NCBI RefSeq assembly: GCF_000767835.1
Contig: NZ_JPEN01000103.1
Location: forward strand, 1-64,000
Direction: 5' to 3'
Length of the DNA: 64,000 nucleotides
Source: Streptococcus sinensis
GTDB taxonomy: Bacteria; Bacillota; Bacilli; Lactobacillales; Streptococcaceae
The position numbers and the translations under genes are program-made. Each line of letters opens with the position of its first letter. The stretch's first letter is position 1. Shown here piece after piece: positions 16,284 to 25,856 of the stretch. The notes under the pieces were generated by a model. It was not told the origin of the DNA, did not search any database, and worked only from the letters and a program-made list of their open reading frames with translations.

Positions 16284-18045
16284 CAATACATATAAATTTA
16301 TCAATCCCTATACTTTCTTGCCTATCAAAGATGAAGCTCCTAATCGAACCAATCTTCGAAAAGGCTCCCTATCAGGAAGGATTCACTGTAAACTAAGCAT
16401 AGAGTCTCCGACTTTTATCCCTAATACCAGTAAGACTTTTGAAGAAAAATTCGACAAGGATACTTTAAAAGGGCAAGATTTCTTTTCTTACCAAGACTTG
16501 AGCCAAGAAAGTAAATTTCCTTCAAATGTTCCAGAAGACCCCCGGATTCCAGGGAGCGAAATCCGAGGCATGATTCGCAATGTCTACGAACAATTAACTA
16601 ATTCGTGTCTATCAGTTATTGATGAAAAAATGCAGGTAATCATTTCTAAGCAACCAGGCTTATGGAATAGAAAAACGAATATCGTAATGCCTTGTGATAG
16701 AGCTGAAATCTCTCAAAAAATAATAGAAAGAAAGAAATATAAGAATCTAAAAGCTTGTTGTCGTCCTGAAGCCTCCTATGCTACTGGCTATGTGGTATTT
16801 GAAGAGGATTCTCCACGAACGGAGTCAGAATCTTTTTTCTATTTTAAAAAGAATTATCAGGAGTTTAAACAAAATGGTAAGATAATAAATCTATACAGAG
16901 CCGGCACTCAGCAAATAGAAGATATACAAAAAGAGAATTCATTCCCATCCTTTTTTGTACAAACGAATGATATTCTAATGTTTGAAAAGGTGTTGGAAGA
17001 ATACGGAAAGACAAATGAACCAGCACATGTGGAATATAAGGCAGCATACGAAAATATCAATGAGTGCCCATTATTACCTGTATACTATGCTCAAGTTGAT
17101 AATGCTCTCTATATGTCCCCTGCCTGTATCACGAGTGAAGTTTTTTATCATACTTTTTCCAATATACTCCGAGACAATCATTCTGGACACCAGCCTTGTG
17201 ATGGAGCTGGCGATCAGTGGTGTCCAGCCTGCTGTCTGTTTGGTAAGATAGGGCAAGATGGAGAAGGACATGCTCTGGCTTCACGTTTGCGTTTTTGTGA
17301 TAGCGAGCCTATCAGGGAAGCGGAATTTGAAGCCCCTTTGGTTTTACCGATACTTGGGGAACCTCGCTATACTACGACTGAATTTTATTTACAATCCCCT
17401 AAAGATAAAGATGTCCTTGTTTGGAATTATGAATACTATATTGAAGTGGAAGCTTCTGATGCAACTGAGGTACGGCAGTTATATACTCCTCGCTTAGCGG
17501 GACGTAAGGTTTATTGGCTCGGCCGGGATATACATGCCAAGGATAAAGATAATAAAAACAATTACAAAATGCGAAATAAGGTCCGCTGTTTGACCCAAGG
17601 TAAGTGTGAATTTGACATTTTTTTTGAGGATATGACCAAAGAAGAGCTGAAGCTCTTACTCTGGTGCCTGAAGCTTGAACCTGATTGCTTCCATAGGATT
17701 GGGCGTGGTAAGCCATTCGGTATGGGGAAGGTTAAGATAATTGTTGAAAGGGTGGACGAAATCACTTATAGCTTAGATGAGAATCATAAATTAAAAAGAA
17801 ACACTCGCGATATTAAGTCGGATTATGAAAGAATAAGCTACTCCGACAAACAGAAGGATATCATGGAGCATCTTTCTAGCTATATGAAAGTGATTAGTGA
17901 AACCGTTGACTATCCAAGACTTGAGGAAAACGGACCAATTTACGAATGGTTCTCTAACAATAAAGGTAAGAACTTAGGAAAAGTCTATATTCGAGAAGTT
18001 TTGGCTCCATATCCTGAAACGGGGGTCGTTAGTCGAGATAACTAG
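16276..18045 (+). CDS. TIGR03986-type RAMP protein of type III CRISPR
   Basis: About 589 residues; ATGATG at 16273-16278, the second chosen for spacing from AAAGGAG. Opens with FINPYTFLPI, the signature of the TIGR03986 RAMP family, then IPGSEIRGMIRNVYEQ (RAMP helix) and a C-terminal glycine-rich loop HRIGRGKPFGMGKVKI. A central Cys cluster (DQWCPACCLFGK, plus further Cys residues) could bind zinc, as in Csm3/Cas7 proteins. It probably forms the last Cas7 segments of the complex. Last gene of the operon; a terminator follows at 18104. Confidence 0.78.
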   Translation: MADNTYKFINPYTFLPIKDEAPNRTNLRKGSLSGRIHCKLSIESPTFIPNTSKTFEEKFDKDTLKGQDFFSYQDLSQESKFPSNVPEDPRIPGSEIRGMIRNVYEQLTNSCLSVIDEKMQVIISKQPGLWNRKTNIVMPCDRAEISQKIIERKKYKNLKACCRPEASYATGYVVFEEDSPRTESESFFYFKKNYQEFKQNGKIINLYRAGTQQIEDIQKENSFPSFFVQTNDILMFEKVLEEYGKTNEPAHVEYKAAYENINECPLLPVYYAQVDNALYMSPACITSEVFYHTFSNILRDNHSGHQPCDGAGDQWCPACCLFGKIGQDGEGHALASRLRFCDSEPIREAEFEAPLVLPILGEPRYTTTEFYLQSPKDKDVLVWNYEYYIEVEASDATEVRQLYTPRLAGRKVYWLGRDIHAKDKDNKNNYKMRNKVRCLTQGKCEFDIFFEDMTKEELKLLLWCLKLEPDCFHRIGRGKPFGMGKVKIIVERVDEITYSLDENHKLKRNTRDIKSDYERISYSDKQKDIMEHLSSYMKVISETVDYPRLEENGPIYEWFSNNKGKNLGKVYIREVLAPYPETGVVSRDN

Positions 18046-18103
18046 CTACAATAAACTGATCTTAGGTAGTCGTGAGCTATCCATGACTGGTTCTTGTTTG
18101 AAT

Positions 18104-18138
18104 AAAAAAAGACGAATTGCATCAGCAATCGTCTTTTT
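18104..18138 (+). terminator. terminator of the type III-D operon
   Basis: GACGAATTGC pairs with GCAATCGTC around an ATCA loop, with one bulged A, followed by TTTTT. Confidence 0.85.
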
Positions 18139-18251
18139 CGTTCTCTTGCTAATGCGCTAGCGTTTATTCCTATTATTTTCCCTTCTAGCGAAACCTACTA
18201 TTTAGCTGGAGCTCTTTCTAGTGTATTTATCACTCCATAATTTCAGCCTTC

Positions 18252-18295
18252 TTTAAGAAAAAATTCAGTCCCGTTTAAGCAAGCCTCCCTATAAT
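18252..18295 (+). promoter_or_regulatory. CiaR-box promoter
   Basis: TTTAAG at 18252, five bases, ATTCAG at 18263, five bases, TTTAAG at 18274, ten bases, TATAAT at 18290. CiaR-activated promoters of S. pneumoniae have the direct repeat TTTAAG-N5-TTTAAG about ten bases upstream of the -10; here the site appears as three units, the middle one imperfect. It lies about 110 bases upstream of the small protein gene at 18402, with ciaRH after that, so it may form an autoregulatory loop. Confidence 0.7.
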
Positions 18296-18401
18296 AATCC
18301 TAGCATGTGAAAGGATATAAGCTTGTGTGCTCAAGATTTATATTACTTCATCATGTTAAAATCCATGAAAATATGAAATTTAGAAAGAGGAAAACTTTTA
18401 A

Positions 18402-18842
18402 ATGGATATGGAAAAAATGATTGTGGTTGAGAAGAGTACTAAGTGGTGGATGACCGTAGTAGCTAGTGCATCCTTAGCTGTCGGAGCGGTCGGTGGCTAT
18501 GGGATTGCTGCTTTGACTCAAAGAAGTCCGCAGCAAAGCTTGGTGCAGGCTACTATGCCACAGCAAAACAATCAAGAGGGCAAGATGCCAGGTCAAGGTG
18601 GACAACCTCCTCAAGGTCAGGGACAGGGAAATGAAAATGGCATGCCGCCTCAGATGGGTGGACAAAACGGTCAAGATGGACAAGGCGGTCCTGGAGGTCA
18701 GCACCCTCAAGGAAACGGTCAGCAGGGTGACTCGCAGCAAGAAAATAAATCAAAAAAGAAGCCATCAAATGCTGACGGTACAACAAAAGATGACAAAAGC
18801 AGTGAGACAATAGAAAATAATTCGAAAACAACAAATTCTTAA
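18402..18842 (+). CDS. membrane-anchored Gln/Gly/Pro-rich protein upstream of ciaRH
   Basis: 146 residues from ATG 18402 (ATG 18408 also possible, behind AGAGGAAAAC). One transmembrane segment at about 17-38 (VVASASLAVGAVGGYGIAAL) is followed by a low-complexity tail rich in Q, G, P and N (repeated GQGGQPPQ, GGQNGQDG) that would lie outside the cell, and a Lys/Ser/Thr-rich end. I do not recognise a family. The CiaR-box promoter in front and the CiaRH system behind suggest a CiaR-controlled envelope or wall-spacing protein. Confidence 0.65.
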   Translation: MDMEKMIVVEKSTKWWMTVVASASLAVGAVGGYGIAALTQRSPQQSLVQATMPQQNNQEGKMPGQGGQPPQGQGQGNENGMPPQMGGQNGQDGQGGPGGQHPQGNGQQGDSQQENKSKKKPSNADGTTKDDKSSETIENNSKTTNS

Positions 18843-18860
18843 AGTATTTTCAATAAGTCA

Positions 18861-18869
18861 TGATATAAT
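18861..18869 (+). promoter_or_regulatory. possible internal ciaR promoter
   Basis: TGATATAAT forms an extended -10 about 93 bases before ciaR; no -35 is recognisable. It would allow CiaR-box-independent expression of ciaRH. Confidence 0.45.
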
Positions 18870-18961
18870 AGAAAAAGATAGGTTAAGATAAGATGAGAAG
18901 TGCTTGTCATGTCTCTATTAAACGAAACGACATAAGCTTTTTCTAAAAAGGGAGGAACAGG

Positions 18962-19636
18962 ATGATTAAGATTTTATTAGTAGAGGATGACCTTGGTCTG
19001 TCAAACTCAGTATTTGATTTTTTAGATGATTTTGCAGATGTTATGCAGGTCTTTGACGGTGAAGAAGGCTTATACGAGGCAGAAAGTGGCGTGTATGACC
19101 TGATTTTGCTGGACTTGATGCTTCCTGAAAAAGATGGCTTCCAGGTACTCAAAGAATTGCGTGAAAAAGGGGTTACCACTCCTGTCCTCATCATGACTGC
19201 CAAGGAAAGTATCGATGATAAAGGCCATGGTTTTGAACTTGGTGCAGATGATTACCTGACCAAGCCATTTTACCTGGAAGAGCTTAAAATGCGGATTCAG
19301 GCCTTGCTCAAACGGTCTGGCAAGTTTAATGAAAACACCCTGTCCTATGGCGATGTAGCGGTCAATCTTTCGACCAATTCGACCTTGGTAGACGGAAAAG
19401 AAGTAGAGCTGCTGGGCAAAGAGTTTGATCTGTTGGTCTACTTCCTTCAGAATCAAAATGTCATTTTGCCTAAGACTCAAATATTTGACCGTTTATGGGG
19501 CTTTGACAGCGATACGACGATTTCTGTGGTGGAAGTCTATGTATCCAAGATTCGGAAAAAATTGAAAGGAACGACTTTTGCGAATAATCTACAAACCCTT
19601 CGCAGCGTCGGTTACATTTTAAAGAATGCTGAATAA
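18962..19636 (+). CDS. ciaR: response regulator CiaR
   Basis: 224 residues, OmpR/PhoB type. The receiver domain (1-115) has the acidic pair at 9-10 (EDD), phospho-acceptor Asp51 in [12 protein letters not shown], Thr at VLIMTA and Lys in YLTKPF. The C-terminal winged helix ends TLRSVGYIL. The sequence matches pneumococcal CiaR almost throughout as I recall it. CiaR activates small csRNAs, htrA and other envelope and competence genes. Preceded by GGGAGGAACAGG; overlaps ciaH by 11 bases. Confidence 0.96.
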   Translation: MIKILLVEDDLGLSNSVFDFLDDFADVMQVFDGEEGLYEAESGVYDLILLDLMLPEKDGFQVLKELREKGVTTPVLIMTAKESIDDKGHGFELGADDYLTKPFYLEELKMRIQALLKRSGKFNENTLSYGDVAVNLSTNSTLVDGKEVELLGKEFDLLVYFLQNQNVILPKTQIFDRLWGFDSDTTISVVEVYVSKIRKKLKGTTFANNLQTLRSVGYILKNAE

Positions 19637-20984
19637 ACTCAAACAAACCTTTTATGCGGATGATTTTTCTTATTTCATTCGCTATTTTGGTGTATTCACC
19701 CTGATTTTCTCAGCTATGACTTTGATTATTATCCAAGTCATGCGCTCCAGTCTTTATACGACCGTTGATGATAATCTAAAAAGTTTAAGTCAAAGTCCGG
19801 CTTCTGTTGCGAGTTTGGCTTATCGGACAACAGGCCAGCAAGAGCAAGATCCGAAGAACCTAGAACATGACCAAGCTCCTGATATCAAGATTGAGGAACC
19901 GGGCAGGGCAAATGTCAGTGCCAACACTTTTGCTATTCTTTTGGATGATGATTACCACAATTTGACGGCGCAGAATGGTTTTTTGAACTTTGATTCGGTC
20001 AAATTTAACAAGCGTTTCCTTAATCAAATCAAACAAATTCAGCTGACCAATAGTTATGGGCAGGTCGAAAGTTACCGGGCCTATCTGTTTGATATTGACC
20101 CAGATGATGAAATTGAACATGTCAAATATGCAGTGGTCATGACTAGTATCAGCCAGCTGGAGCAGACCAGTGAAAAGCATGAGAAGCTGATTGCGATTGT
20201 CATGATTAGTTTTTGGGGCATTTCTTTGATTGCTAGTATTTACCTAGCACGGATGAGCGTCAAGCCTCTCTTGGACAGCATGCAAAAGCAGAAGTCCTTT
20301 GTTGAAAATGCTAGCCACGAATTGCGGACGCCTCTAGCTGTGCTGCAAAATCGACTGGAATCTCTCTTCCGTAAGCCTGAGGCTACAATTATGGAGTCTA
20401 GTGAGAGTATCGCATCCAGTTTAGAGGAAGTGCGAAATATGCGTCTACTCACGACCAACTTACTCAATCTAGCAAGGCGAGATGACGGCATAAAGCCAGA
20501 ATACGGTGAAGTCACGCCAGACTTCTTCACGACAGCTTTTTCTAACTATGCTATTATCGCGGAGGAAAGTGATAAGGTCTTTCGATTTGAAAATCTAGTG
20601 TCAAAATCAATCACGACGGATAAAGTCTTGCTCAAGCAGCTCATGACCATCCTTTTTGATAATGCCATCAAGTACACTGAAGAAGATGGAGAGATTCATT
20701 TTATGGCTTTGGCCAGTGACCGAAGTCTGATTTTGCGGATCTCTGATAATGGTCCAGGAATTGCTGGTGATGATAAGAAAAAAGTTTTTGATCGCTTTTA
20801 TCGGGTGGACAAGGCTCGAACCCGTCAGAAAGGCGGCTTTGGACTGGGACTATCTCTAGCGAAACAAATCGTGGATGCCCTGAAAGGAACTATCACAGTC
20901 AAAGACAATAAACCACGCGGCACCATCTTTGAAATCAAAGTGCCTCTAAAGTCGGATATCAGAAAGCGAATCAGCAAAGGCTGA
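19626..20984 (+). CDS. ciaH: sensor histidine kinase CiaH
   Basis: 452 residues. Two transmembrane segments (about 20-40 and 188-208) enclose an extracellular sensor loop. HisKA H-box SHELRTP has the phospho-accepting His231. HATPase motifs follow: DNAIKY (N box), DNGPGIAG (G1) and GGFGLGLSL (G2). It phosphorylates CiaR. The ATG lies inside the end of ciaR, so the pair is translationally coupled. Confidence 0.95.
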   Translation: MLNKLKQTFYADDFSYFIRYFGVFTLIFSAMTLIIIQVMRSSLYTTVDDNLKSLSQSPASVASLAYRTTGQQEQDPKNLEHDQAPDIKIEEPGRANVSANTFAILLDDDYHNLTAQNGFLNFDSVKFNKRFLNQIKQIQLTNSYGQVESYRAYLFDIDPDDEIEHVKYAVVMTSISQLEQTSEKHEKLIAIVMISFWGISLIASIYLARMSVKPLLDSMQKQKSFVENASHELRTPLAVLQNRLESLFRKPEATIMESSESIASSLEEVRNMRLLTTNLLNLARRDDGIKPEYGEVTPDFFTTAFSNYAIIAEESDKVFRFENLVSKSITTDKVLLKQLMTILFDNAIKYTEEDGEIHFMALASDRSLILRISDNGPGIAGDDKKKVFDRFYRVDKARTRQKGGFGLGLSLAKQIVDALKGTITVKDNKPRGTIFEIKVPLKSDIRKRISKG

Positions 20985-21060
20985 AAAAATTTTCATTTAA
21001 TTTACAATTTTGACAGATTCTGCGGTATAATAGAGGGAAGAAAATAAAGAGGTGAAGATT

Positions 21061-21447
21061 ATGACAGCAAAAATGCTACACACTTGTTTACGGGTAGAGA
21101 ATTTGGCGGCTTCTATTGCCTTTTATGAAGAGGCATTCGGTTTCAAGGAACTGCGTCGTAAGGATTTTCCAGAATACGCTTTTACCATTGTTTATCTAGG
21201 TTTGGAAGGCGATGACTATGAGCTGGAGCTGACCTATAATTACGATCACGGGCCTTATGTGATTGGTGATGGCTTTGCTCATATCGCACTTAGTACGCCT
21301 GATTTGGAAGGATTGCATGCTGAGCATGCTGCCAAGGGTTATGAAGTGACTGAGCCGAAAGGCCTGCCGGGTAATCCGCCAAATTACTACTTTGTCAAAG
21401 ACCCTGACGGCTACAAGGTTGAAGTGATTCGAGAGAAAAGTCTTTAA
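21061..21447 (+). CDS. gloA: lactoylglutathione lyase / glyoxalase I-like protein
   Basis: 128 residues from ATG 21061, which has AAGAGGTG at good spacing; a GTG at 21052 is less likely. One vicinal-oxygen-chelate domain pair: LHTCLRVENLAASIAFYEEAFGF, then ELELTYNYD, HIALSTPDLE and DPDGYKVEVI, with metal-ligand His8, Glu and His/Glu positions conserved as in GloA. Role: detoxification of methylglyoxal or a related hemithioacetal. Streptococci lack abundant glutathione in many cases, so the natural thiol is uncertain. Single gene with its own -10 (TATAAT near 21027) and a terminator after. Confidence 0.85.
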   Translation: MTAKMLHTCLRVENLAASIAFYEEAFGFKELRRKDFPEYAFTIVYLGLEGDDYELELTYNYDHGPYVIGDGFAHIALSTPDLEGLHAEHAAKGYEVTEPKGLPGNPPNYYFVKDPDGYKVEVIREKSL

Positions 21448-21458
21448 AAATAGGTTAA

Positions 21459-21495
21459 ACTTGTATTTTAGCACTTGTAAAATACAAGTTTTTTA
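21459..21495 (+). terminator. terminator after gloA-like gene
   Basis: CTTGTATTTTA pairs with TAAAATACAAG, followed by TTTTTT. Confidence 0.85.
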
Positions 21496-21537
21496 ACATC
21501 AGAATCACTTTGTGATAGACAGCTTAGGGGAAAATAG

Positions 21538-22935
21538 ATGAAAAGACAAGATAAAAGGAAGCATACTCAAAAAAGGAGATTTTTTCTCAGTCTCCTGAAT
21601 GTGTTTTTCTTAGGGCTCCTGATTTTAGGTGCTGTGCGAATCCATGCGATTTTTCAAGAAAGGGATTTTCAGAAAAAGGTCGCAGAAGTGATTGCAAAGG
21701 AAGAAAAAGAGCATGCTGGCAATGCTGAGAAGCAGGCTGGAATGATAGGCAGCCATTATGTGGCAGCTTTTTATCCTCTTATGAATGGCCAGCCTTTTCA
21801 AAGCGCTAAAGAGCAAATGTTACAAGATAGTCAGAGCATTACAGATGACAAGAAAGAGGCTGGAAATATGACTGCCTTGACCTTTTACTACACAGAAGAA
21901 AGGTCATCCAGTCTGGCAAATACAAAGGAAATTGTTATTCAAAGGAAAGATTACGATATCATAAAGAGAACCATCAAGTCTGAGGATGTAAGAGAAATTG
22001 CTTCAACTTATATAAATCAAGAGGGAGCAGTAGTGACCTTGGACAAGCTGTTTCAAAATCCAGAAGCCACAAAGGAAATCTTTATAAATGAGCTGACTAG
22101 TCAGTTGACCTTTCGGCAGGTTAATGAAACAGATCAAACGGCAGCTTTGAATGCCCTCCGAGAAATGGATATGAGTCAGTGGAACTTTCATTATGAGGCT
22201 GGCTTATTCTCTATTCGTTTGCCCAAAGAAATTCACGGGGTGACGAGCTTGATGGTGCCTCTCTCAAATTTCTACGACCAAATCCATTCTGAATATCTGC
22301 AGGGCGATGATTTGGAGGCTTATCATCAATACGAAATCAAACGGCATGAGAAAATGGTGGCTCTGACCTTTGACGATGGCCCAGACAGTAAGACCACCCC
22401 TCAGGCCTTGGAAATTCTGAAAAGATACAATGCTAAAGCGACCTTCTTTATGGTGGGACAAAATGTTGCAGCCAATCCAGAGTTGGTCAAACGTGTTCAT
22501 GAGGAAGGTCATCAACTTGGCATTCATACTTGGAGCCATCCAGTCCTGACCAAGCTGCCTCTGGACCAAGCCAAAAAGGAAATCACAGACACGCAGGAGG
22601 CTATTTATCAAGCCGCAGGCATTCGGCCTTTGATTACACGGCCGCCTTATGGAGCGGTTAATGCAGCATTGCAAAACGCAGTAGATCAGTCCTTTATCAT
22701 GTGGAATGTGGACAGTCTGGATTGGAAAAATCGTAATACCAGCGCTATCATGCAGGAAGTGGCCAAAACCCAGCCAGGTTCCATTATCCTCATGCACGAT
22801 ATTCATCAGACGACCATTGATGCTCTACCAAGTGTTCTTGAGTATCTAAAGAATAATGGTTATACACTAGTGACAGTTGATGAACTGCTGGAAAATCAGC
22901 TTCAACCACATCAGATTTACTATAGCAGAAATTAA
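21538..22935 (+). CDS. pgdA: peptidoglycan N-acetylglucosamine deacetylase PgdA
   Basis: 465 residues, close to pneumococcal PgdA in length. N-terminal basic tail and one membrane anchor (about 14-36), an extracellular DUF3298-like and linker region, then the NodB polysaccharide deacetylase domain from about residue 270. Catalytic and metal residues are visible: TFDDGP (Asp279-Asp280), HTWSHP with His330 and His334, RPPYG, and LMHDIH near the end. It removes acetyl groups from GlcNAc in peptidoglycan and so protects against lysozyme. Monocistronic with a terminator that also serves the convergent helicase gene. Confidence 0.95.
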   Translation: MKRQDKRKHTQKRRFFLSLLNVFFLGLLILGAVRIHAIFQERDFQKKVAEVIAKEEKEHAGNAEKQAGMIGSHYVAAFYPLMNGQPFQSAKEQMLQDSQSITDDKKEAGNMTALTFYYTEERSSSLANTKEIVIQRKDYDIIKRTIKSEDVREIASTYINQEGAVVTLDKLFQNPEATKEIFINELTSQLTFRQVNETDQTAALNALREMDMSQWNFHYEAGLFSIRLPKEIHGVTSLMVPLSNFYDQIHSEYLQGDDLEAYHQYEIKRHEKMVALTFDDGPDSKTTPQALEILKRYNAKATFFMVGQNVAANPELVKRVHEEGHQLGIHTWSHPVLTKLPLDQAKKEITDTQEAIYQAAGIRPLITRPPYGAVNAALQNAVDQSFIMWNVDSLDWKNRNTSAIMQEVAKTQPGSIILMHDIHQTTIDALPSVLEYLKNNGYTLVTVDELLENQLQPHQIYYSRN

Positions 22936-22938
22936 GAA

Positions 22939-22975
22939 AAGCATTGGAAATTCAAGATTTCCAATGCTTTTTGCT
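22939..22975. terminator. bidirectional terminator between pgdA and the DEAD-box gene
   Basis: AGCATTGGAAA pairs with TTTCCAATGCT around TTCAAGA. T run on the plus side, A-rich upstream side giving Ts for the minus strand. Confidence 0.85.
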
Positions 22976-23017
22976 TTGCTATCATCAGATAATAATATCG
23001 ATTACTGTAATTCTCAC

Positions 23018-24106
23018 TCAAGGCTGCACATACAGTTCTTGTTTTTTCAGGATAATTTCTCGAACAGAGGCGTATTTTTTGAGAGTTTTTAGTTCTTCCG
23101 GGTGGCTGATGAAGGTGATGACATAGCCTTCCTTGCCCATGCGACCTGTTCGGCCAGAACGGTGGGTGTAGGTTTCCAAATCGCGCGGCACTTCGTAATT
23201 GACCACGCATTCTAGAGAATCAATATCAATGCCACGGGCAACCAAGTCCGTCGCCAGCAAGAGCGTGATATCGTAATTTTTAAATTTTTCAAGAATAACC
23301 TTGCGGAATTTTACATTGACATCGCTGGCCAGGGAGACTGCACTAGCTCCTCGGTATTGAAGCTTTTCTTCGGCGGCGCCCAAATCTGACAGACTATTGA
23401 AAAAGACTAATCCACGAAATTCCTCGACATTGGATAGCTTGCGCAAGAGTTCGACCTTGTCACGTTTTTCCACCTGCATATAGAAGTGCTGGATATTGTC
23501 CAAAGTCTGGTCGTCAATGCTGATGCGCAAGGTATTTTCGGCGATCTTATCTTGGTCGAACTTAGCCGTAGCACTCATGTAAATCAGCTGGTGGTCACGC
23601 GGTGCATAATGCAGAATCTTATCAACAAATGCATACTGGGAATCACTGAGAAGCTGGTCAAATTCGTCTAGGATAATAGTGTCGACATTCATCATCTTGA
23701 TTTTCTTTAGCTTGATGAGCTCAAAAATCCGCCCCGGTGTACCAATGAGGATTTCCGGACCTTTCTTAAGACGTTCGATTTGCCTTTTCTGGCTATTACC
23801 AGAGAGGAAGAGTTGGCTGCTCAAGCCCAAGGGCTCCGCCCAAGATTTACAAACATCAAAAATCTGTCCCGCAAGCTCTGTATTTGGAGCTAAAATCAAA
23901 AGCTGCTGCGCTTTTTTAGGCTTCAATTTCAATAAGCTAGGAAAGAGATAGGCCAATGTCTTGCCCGTACCGGTCGGACTGATGCCTAGCACCGTCTGAC
24001 CCTGAGAAATGGGCTGGAATATTTTTTCTTGGATGGCAGTCAGTTCAGCAAAACAGAGCTGATTTAGCTGTTCCTGCCAGACTGTTGGAAATGTTTCTTT
24101 AATCAT
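23018..24106 (-). CDS. DEAD-box RNA helicase (DEFD variant)
   Basis: About 362 residues from the ATG at 24106, behind GAGGTTGACC; a longer frame to 24133 runs into the upstream gene. Helicase core: Q-motif-like FAELTAIQEKIF, Walker A SPTGTGKT, TPGRI, motif II as DEFD instead of DEAD, SATA (motif III), and in the second domain VARGIDI and HRSGRTGRMG. It lacks a long C-terminal extension, so it is a minimal cold-shock or ribosome-associated helicase resembling CshB or YfmL. The start overlaps the stop of the oxidoreductase upstream (ATGATTAA), so the pair forms one minus-strand operon. Confidence 0.9.
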   Translation of the reverse strand: MIKETFPTVWQEQLNQLCFAELTAIQEKIFQPISQGQTVLGISPTGTGKTLAYLFPSLLKLKPKKAQQLLILAPNTELAGQIFDVCKSWAEPLGLSSQLFLSGNSQKRQIERLKKGPEILIGTPGRIFELIKLKKIKMMNVDTIILDEFDQLLSDSQYAFVDKILHYAPRDHQLIYMSATAKFDQDKIAENTLRISIDDQTLDNIQHFYMQVEKRDKVELLRKLSNVEEFRGLVFFNSLSDLGAAEEKLQYRGASAVSLASDVNVKFRKVILEKFKNYDITLLLATDLVARGIDIDSLECVVNYEVPRDLETYTHRSGRTGRMGKEGYVITFISHPEELKTLKKYASVREIILKKQELYVQP

Positions 24107-25079
24107 GGTCAACCTCAAATCTAATGCCAGCATCTTTTCTCATGGCAAACATGCACTCATGAACAGTAGCAGCAGCCTGCAAATAGTCACTGTAAAGCTC
24201 TTCTTGGCCACCTTTAAGCACCTGAGCAAAAGCCTGAGCCTCTTCCAGCATTTGGTGGTCTGCTTGGCGGATAGCTAGACTTTCCGTCTCTCCATTGAGC
24301 TTTTGGAAAATAGCAGAGCGGATATATTCGATACCGTCTAAGGTCAGGGTGCCTTGGTTTGTGTAGATTTCAGCCGGCAGCTGGCTGTTGATATTTTTTC
24401 CAGCCTGAATGCGGACCTGAAAATCAGGATAAATCAGACTGCCTGAACCGTTGAGATCAACACTATTTGGCAGTTGCTGAGCTGTGTAGCAGACGCTTTG
24501 TGGAGCGTCAAAAAGCCGGACAGCAGCATAAATCGTATAGACCCCCAGGTCCATCAGAGCACCGCCTGAGAATTTAGCTGAAAAAACATTAGGTTCTTGT
24601 CCACTCAACAAGGCTCCCATTTTGGAGGAGTATTTGGCATAGGTGAAGTTGGCTCCCCAGATTTTCTTATCCTTGAGGAAGTCGCGGATGACTGTAAAAG
24701 CTGCTTCATGGTAGTTTCTGGCTGCTTCAAAGATATAAACCTGATGTTCAGCTGCCAGCTTGACCAATTCTTGCCATTCTTCAGGTCTTGATACAGCCGG
24801 CTTTTCAACAATGACATGTTTTCGAGCCAAAATGGCTACCTTGGCATGGTTGAAGTGGAGGCTATTGGGACTAGCGACGTAGACCACATCTAAGTCAGCT
24901 GATAGGAATTCAACCATATCGGTGTAGAGGGCGACATTTTCATAGGCTTCTGCAAAACGCTCCGCTGCACTAAGTGTCCGTGAATAGACAGCTGCTAACT
25001 CATACTCACTACTCAGTCGGGCTGCTTTGATAAACTCATGGGAAATAAATCCCGTGCCAATGATACCGAGTCTTAACAT
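24099..25079 (-). CDS. Gfo/Idh/MocA-family NAD(P)-dependent oxidoreductase
   Basis: 326 residues. N-terminal Rossmann fold with GIIGTGFISHEF, the EKP signature in VIVEKPAVS (Lys contacts substrate) and a C-terminal alpha/beta domain with GGALMDLGVYTIY. Proteins of this type oxidise sugars, inositols or similar compounds; the substrate cannot be read from the sequence. First gene of the minus-strand pair with the DEAD-box helicase; AAAGGAGAAAGC ribosome site. Confidence 0.88.
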   Translation of the reverse strand: MLRLGIIGTGFISHEFIKAARLSSEYELAAVYSRTLSAAERFAEAYENVALYTDMVEFLSADLDVVYVASPNSLHFNHAKVAILARKHVIVEKPAVSRPEEWQELVKLAAEHQVYIFEAARNYHEAAFTVIRDFLKDKKIWGANFTYAKYSSKMGALLSGQEPNVFSAKFSGGALMDLGVYTIYAAVRLFDAPQSVCYTAQQLPNSVDLNGSGSLIYPDFQVRIQAGKNINSQLPAEIYTNQGTLTLDGIEYIRSAIFQKLNGETESLAIRQADHQMLEEAQAFAQVLKGGQEELYSDYLQAAATVHECMFAMRKDAGIRFEVDHD

Positions 25080-25183
25080 GCTTTCTCCTTTTATAATGAT
25101 TTTCCTAATTTTTCTTGATTCACCCTTTCATTATATCATGAATTGCGGTAAAATAGATAGGATAACAAGTAATGGAGAGAACA

Positions 25184-25819
25184 ATGCAAAACAGACCTAT
25201 TATTATCGGTGTTACAGGTGGCTCAGGTGGCGGGAAAACCAGTGTTTCTCGAGCGATTCTTTCTAATTTTCCTAATGAAAAGATTGCCATGATTGAACAC
25301 GATTCCTACTACAAAGATCAGTCCCACCTGACTTTTGAGGAGCGGGTTAAGACCAACTATGACCATCCTTTTGCTTTTGATACAGACCTCATGATTGAGC
25401 AAATCAAGGAACTTTTGGCTGGTCGTCCAGTGGACATTCCAACCTATGATTATACGGAGCACACTCGCAGCAGCAAAACCTATCGTCAAGAACCGCAGGA
25501 TGTCTTCATTGTGGAGGGAATTTTGGTCTTGGAAGATCAACGTTTACGCGATTTGATGGACATCAAGATTTTCGTCGATACTGATGATGATGTACGGATT
25601 ATCCGCCGGATTAAGCGGGATATGGAAGAGCGCGGCCGCAGTCTGGATAGTGTCATTGAGCAGTATCTTGGTGTCGTTAAGCCCATGTACCATCAGTTTA
25701 TCGAGCCGACCAAGCGCTATGCGGATGTTATCATTCCAGAAGGCGCTTCTAACAAAGTTGCGATTGATTTGATTACCACCAAGATTGAAAAGATTTTGGA
25801 GGAAGCAAGAGAAGGATAG
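25184..25819 (+). CDS. udk: uridine kinase
   Basis: 211 residues from ATG 25184 (AATGGAGAGAACA before it); a start at 25172 would leave no ribosome site. P-loop [12 protein letters not shown] at 9-20, then HDSYYKD and the substrate segment YDYTEHTRS. Phosphorylates uridine and cytidine with GTP or ATP in pyrimidine salvage. The sequence agrees closely with pneumococcal Udk as remembered. The -10 TAAAAT lies near 25150. Confidence 0.95.
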   Translation: MQNRPIIIGVTGGSGGGKTSVSRAILSNFPNEKIAMIEHDSYYKDQSHLTFEERVKTNYDHPFAFDTDLMIEQIKELLAGRPVDIPTYDYTEHTRSSKTYRQEPQDVFIVEGILVLEDQRLRDLMDIKIFVDTDDDVRIIRRIKRDMEERGRSLDSVIEQYLGVVKPMYHQFIEPTKRYADVIIPEGASNKVAIDLITTKIEKILEEAREG

Positions 25820-25856
25820 AAAGGAAGTCTGGTGTTACACTGGACTTTTTGGGTCA

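Noticed and set aside
12331-18045. Assignment of the RAMP operon to subtype III-A or III-B
   Set aside because: No Csm2, Csm4, Csm5 or Cmr-type genes are seen; Csx10, Csx19 and the TIGR03986 RAMP point to III-D.
18296-18401. A CiaR-dependent small RNA (csRNA) downstream of the CiaR box
   Set aside because: No terminator and no unpaired ACUCCUCC-like motif before the ORF; it looks like an mRNA leader.
18474-18834. Minus-strand and alternate-frame ORFs opposite the Gln-rich gene
   Set aside because: Low-complexity DNA keeps all frames open; only the plus frame has a start site, promoter and membrane segment.
25785-25856. Earlier start for the YoaK-like gene within udk
   Set aside because: Sequence there is shared with udk coding and lacks a ribosome site; the family begins near the MMKK start.
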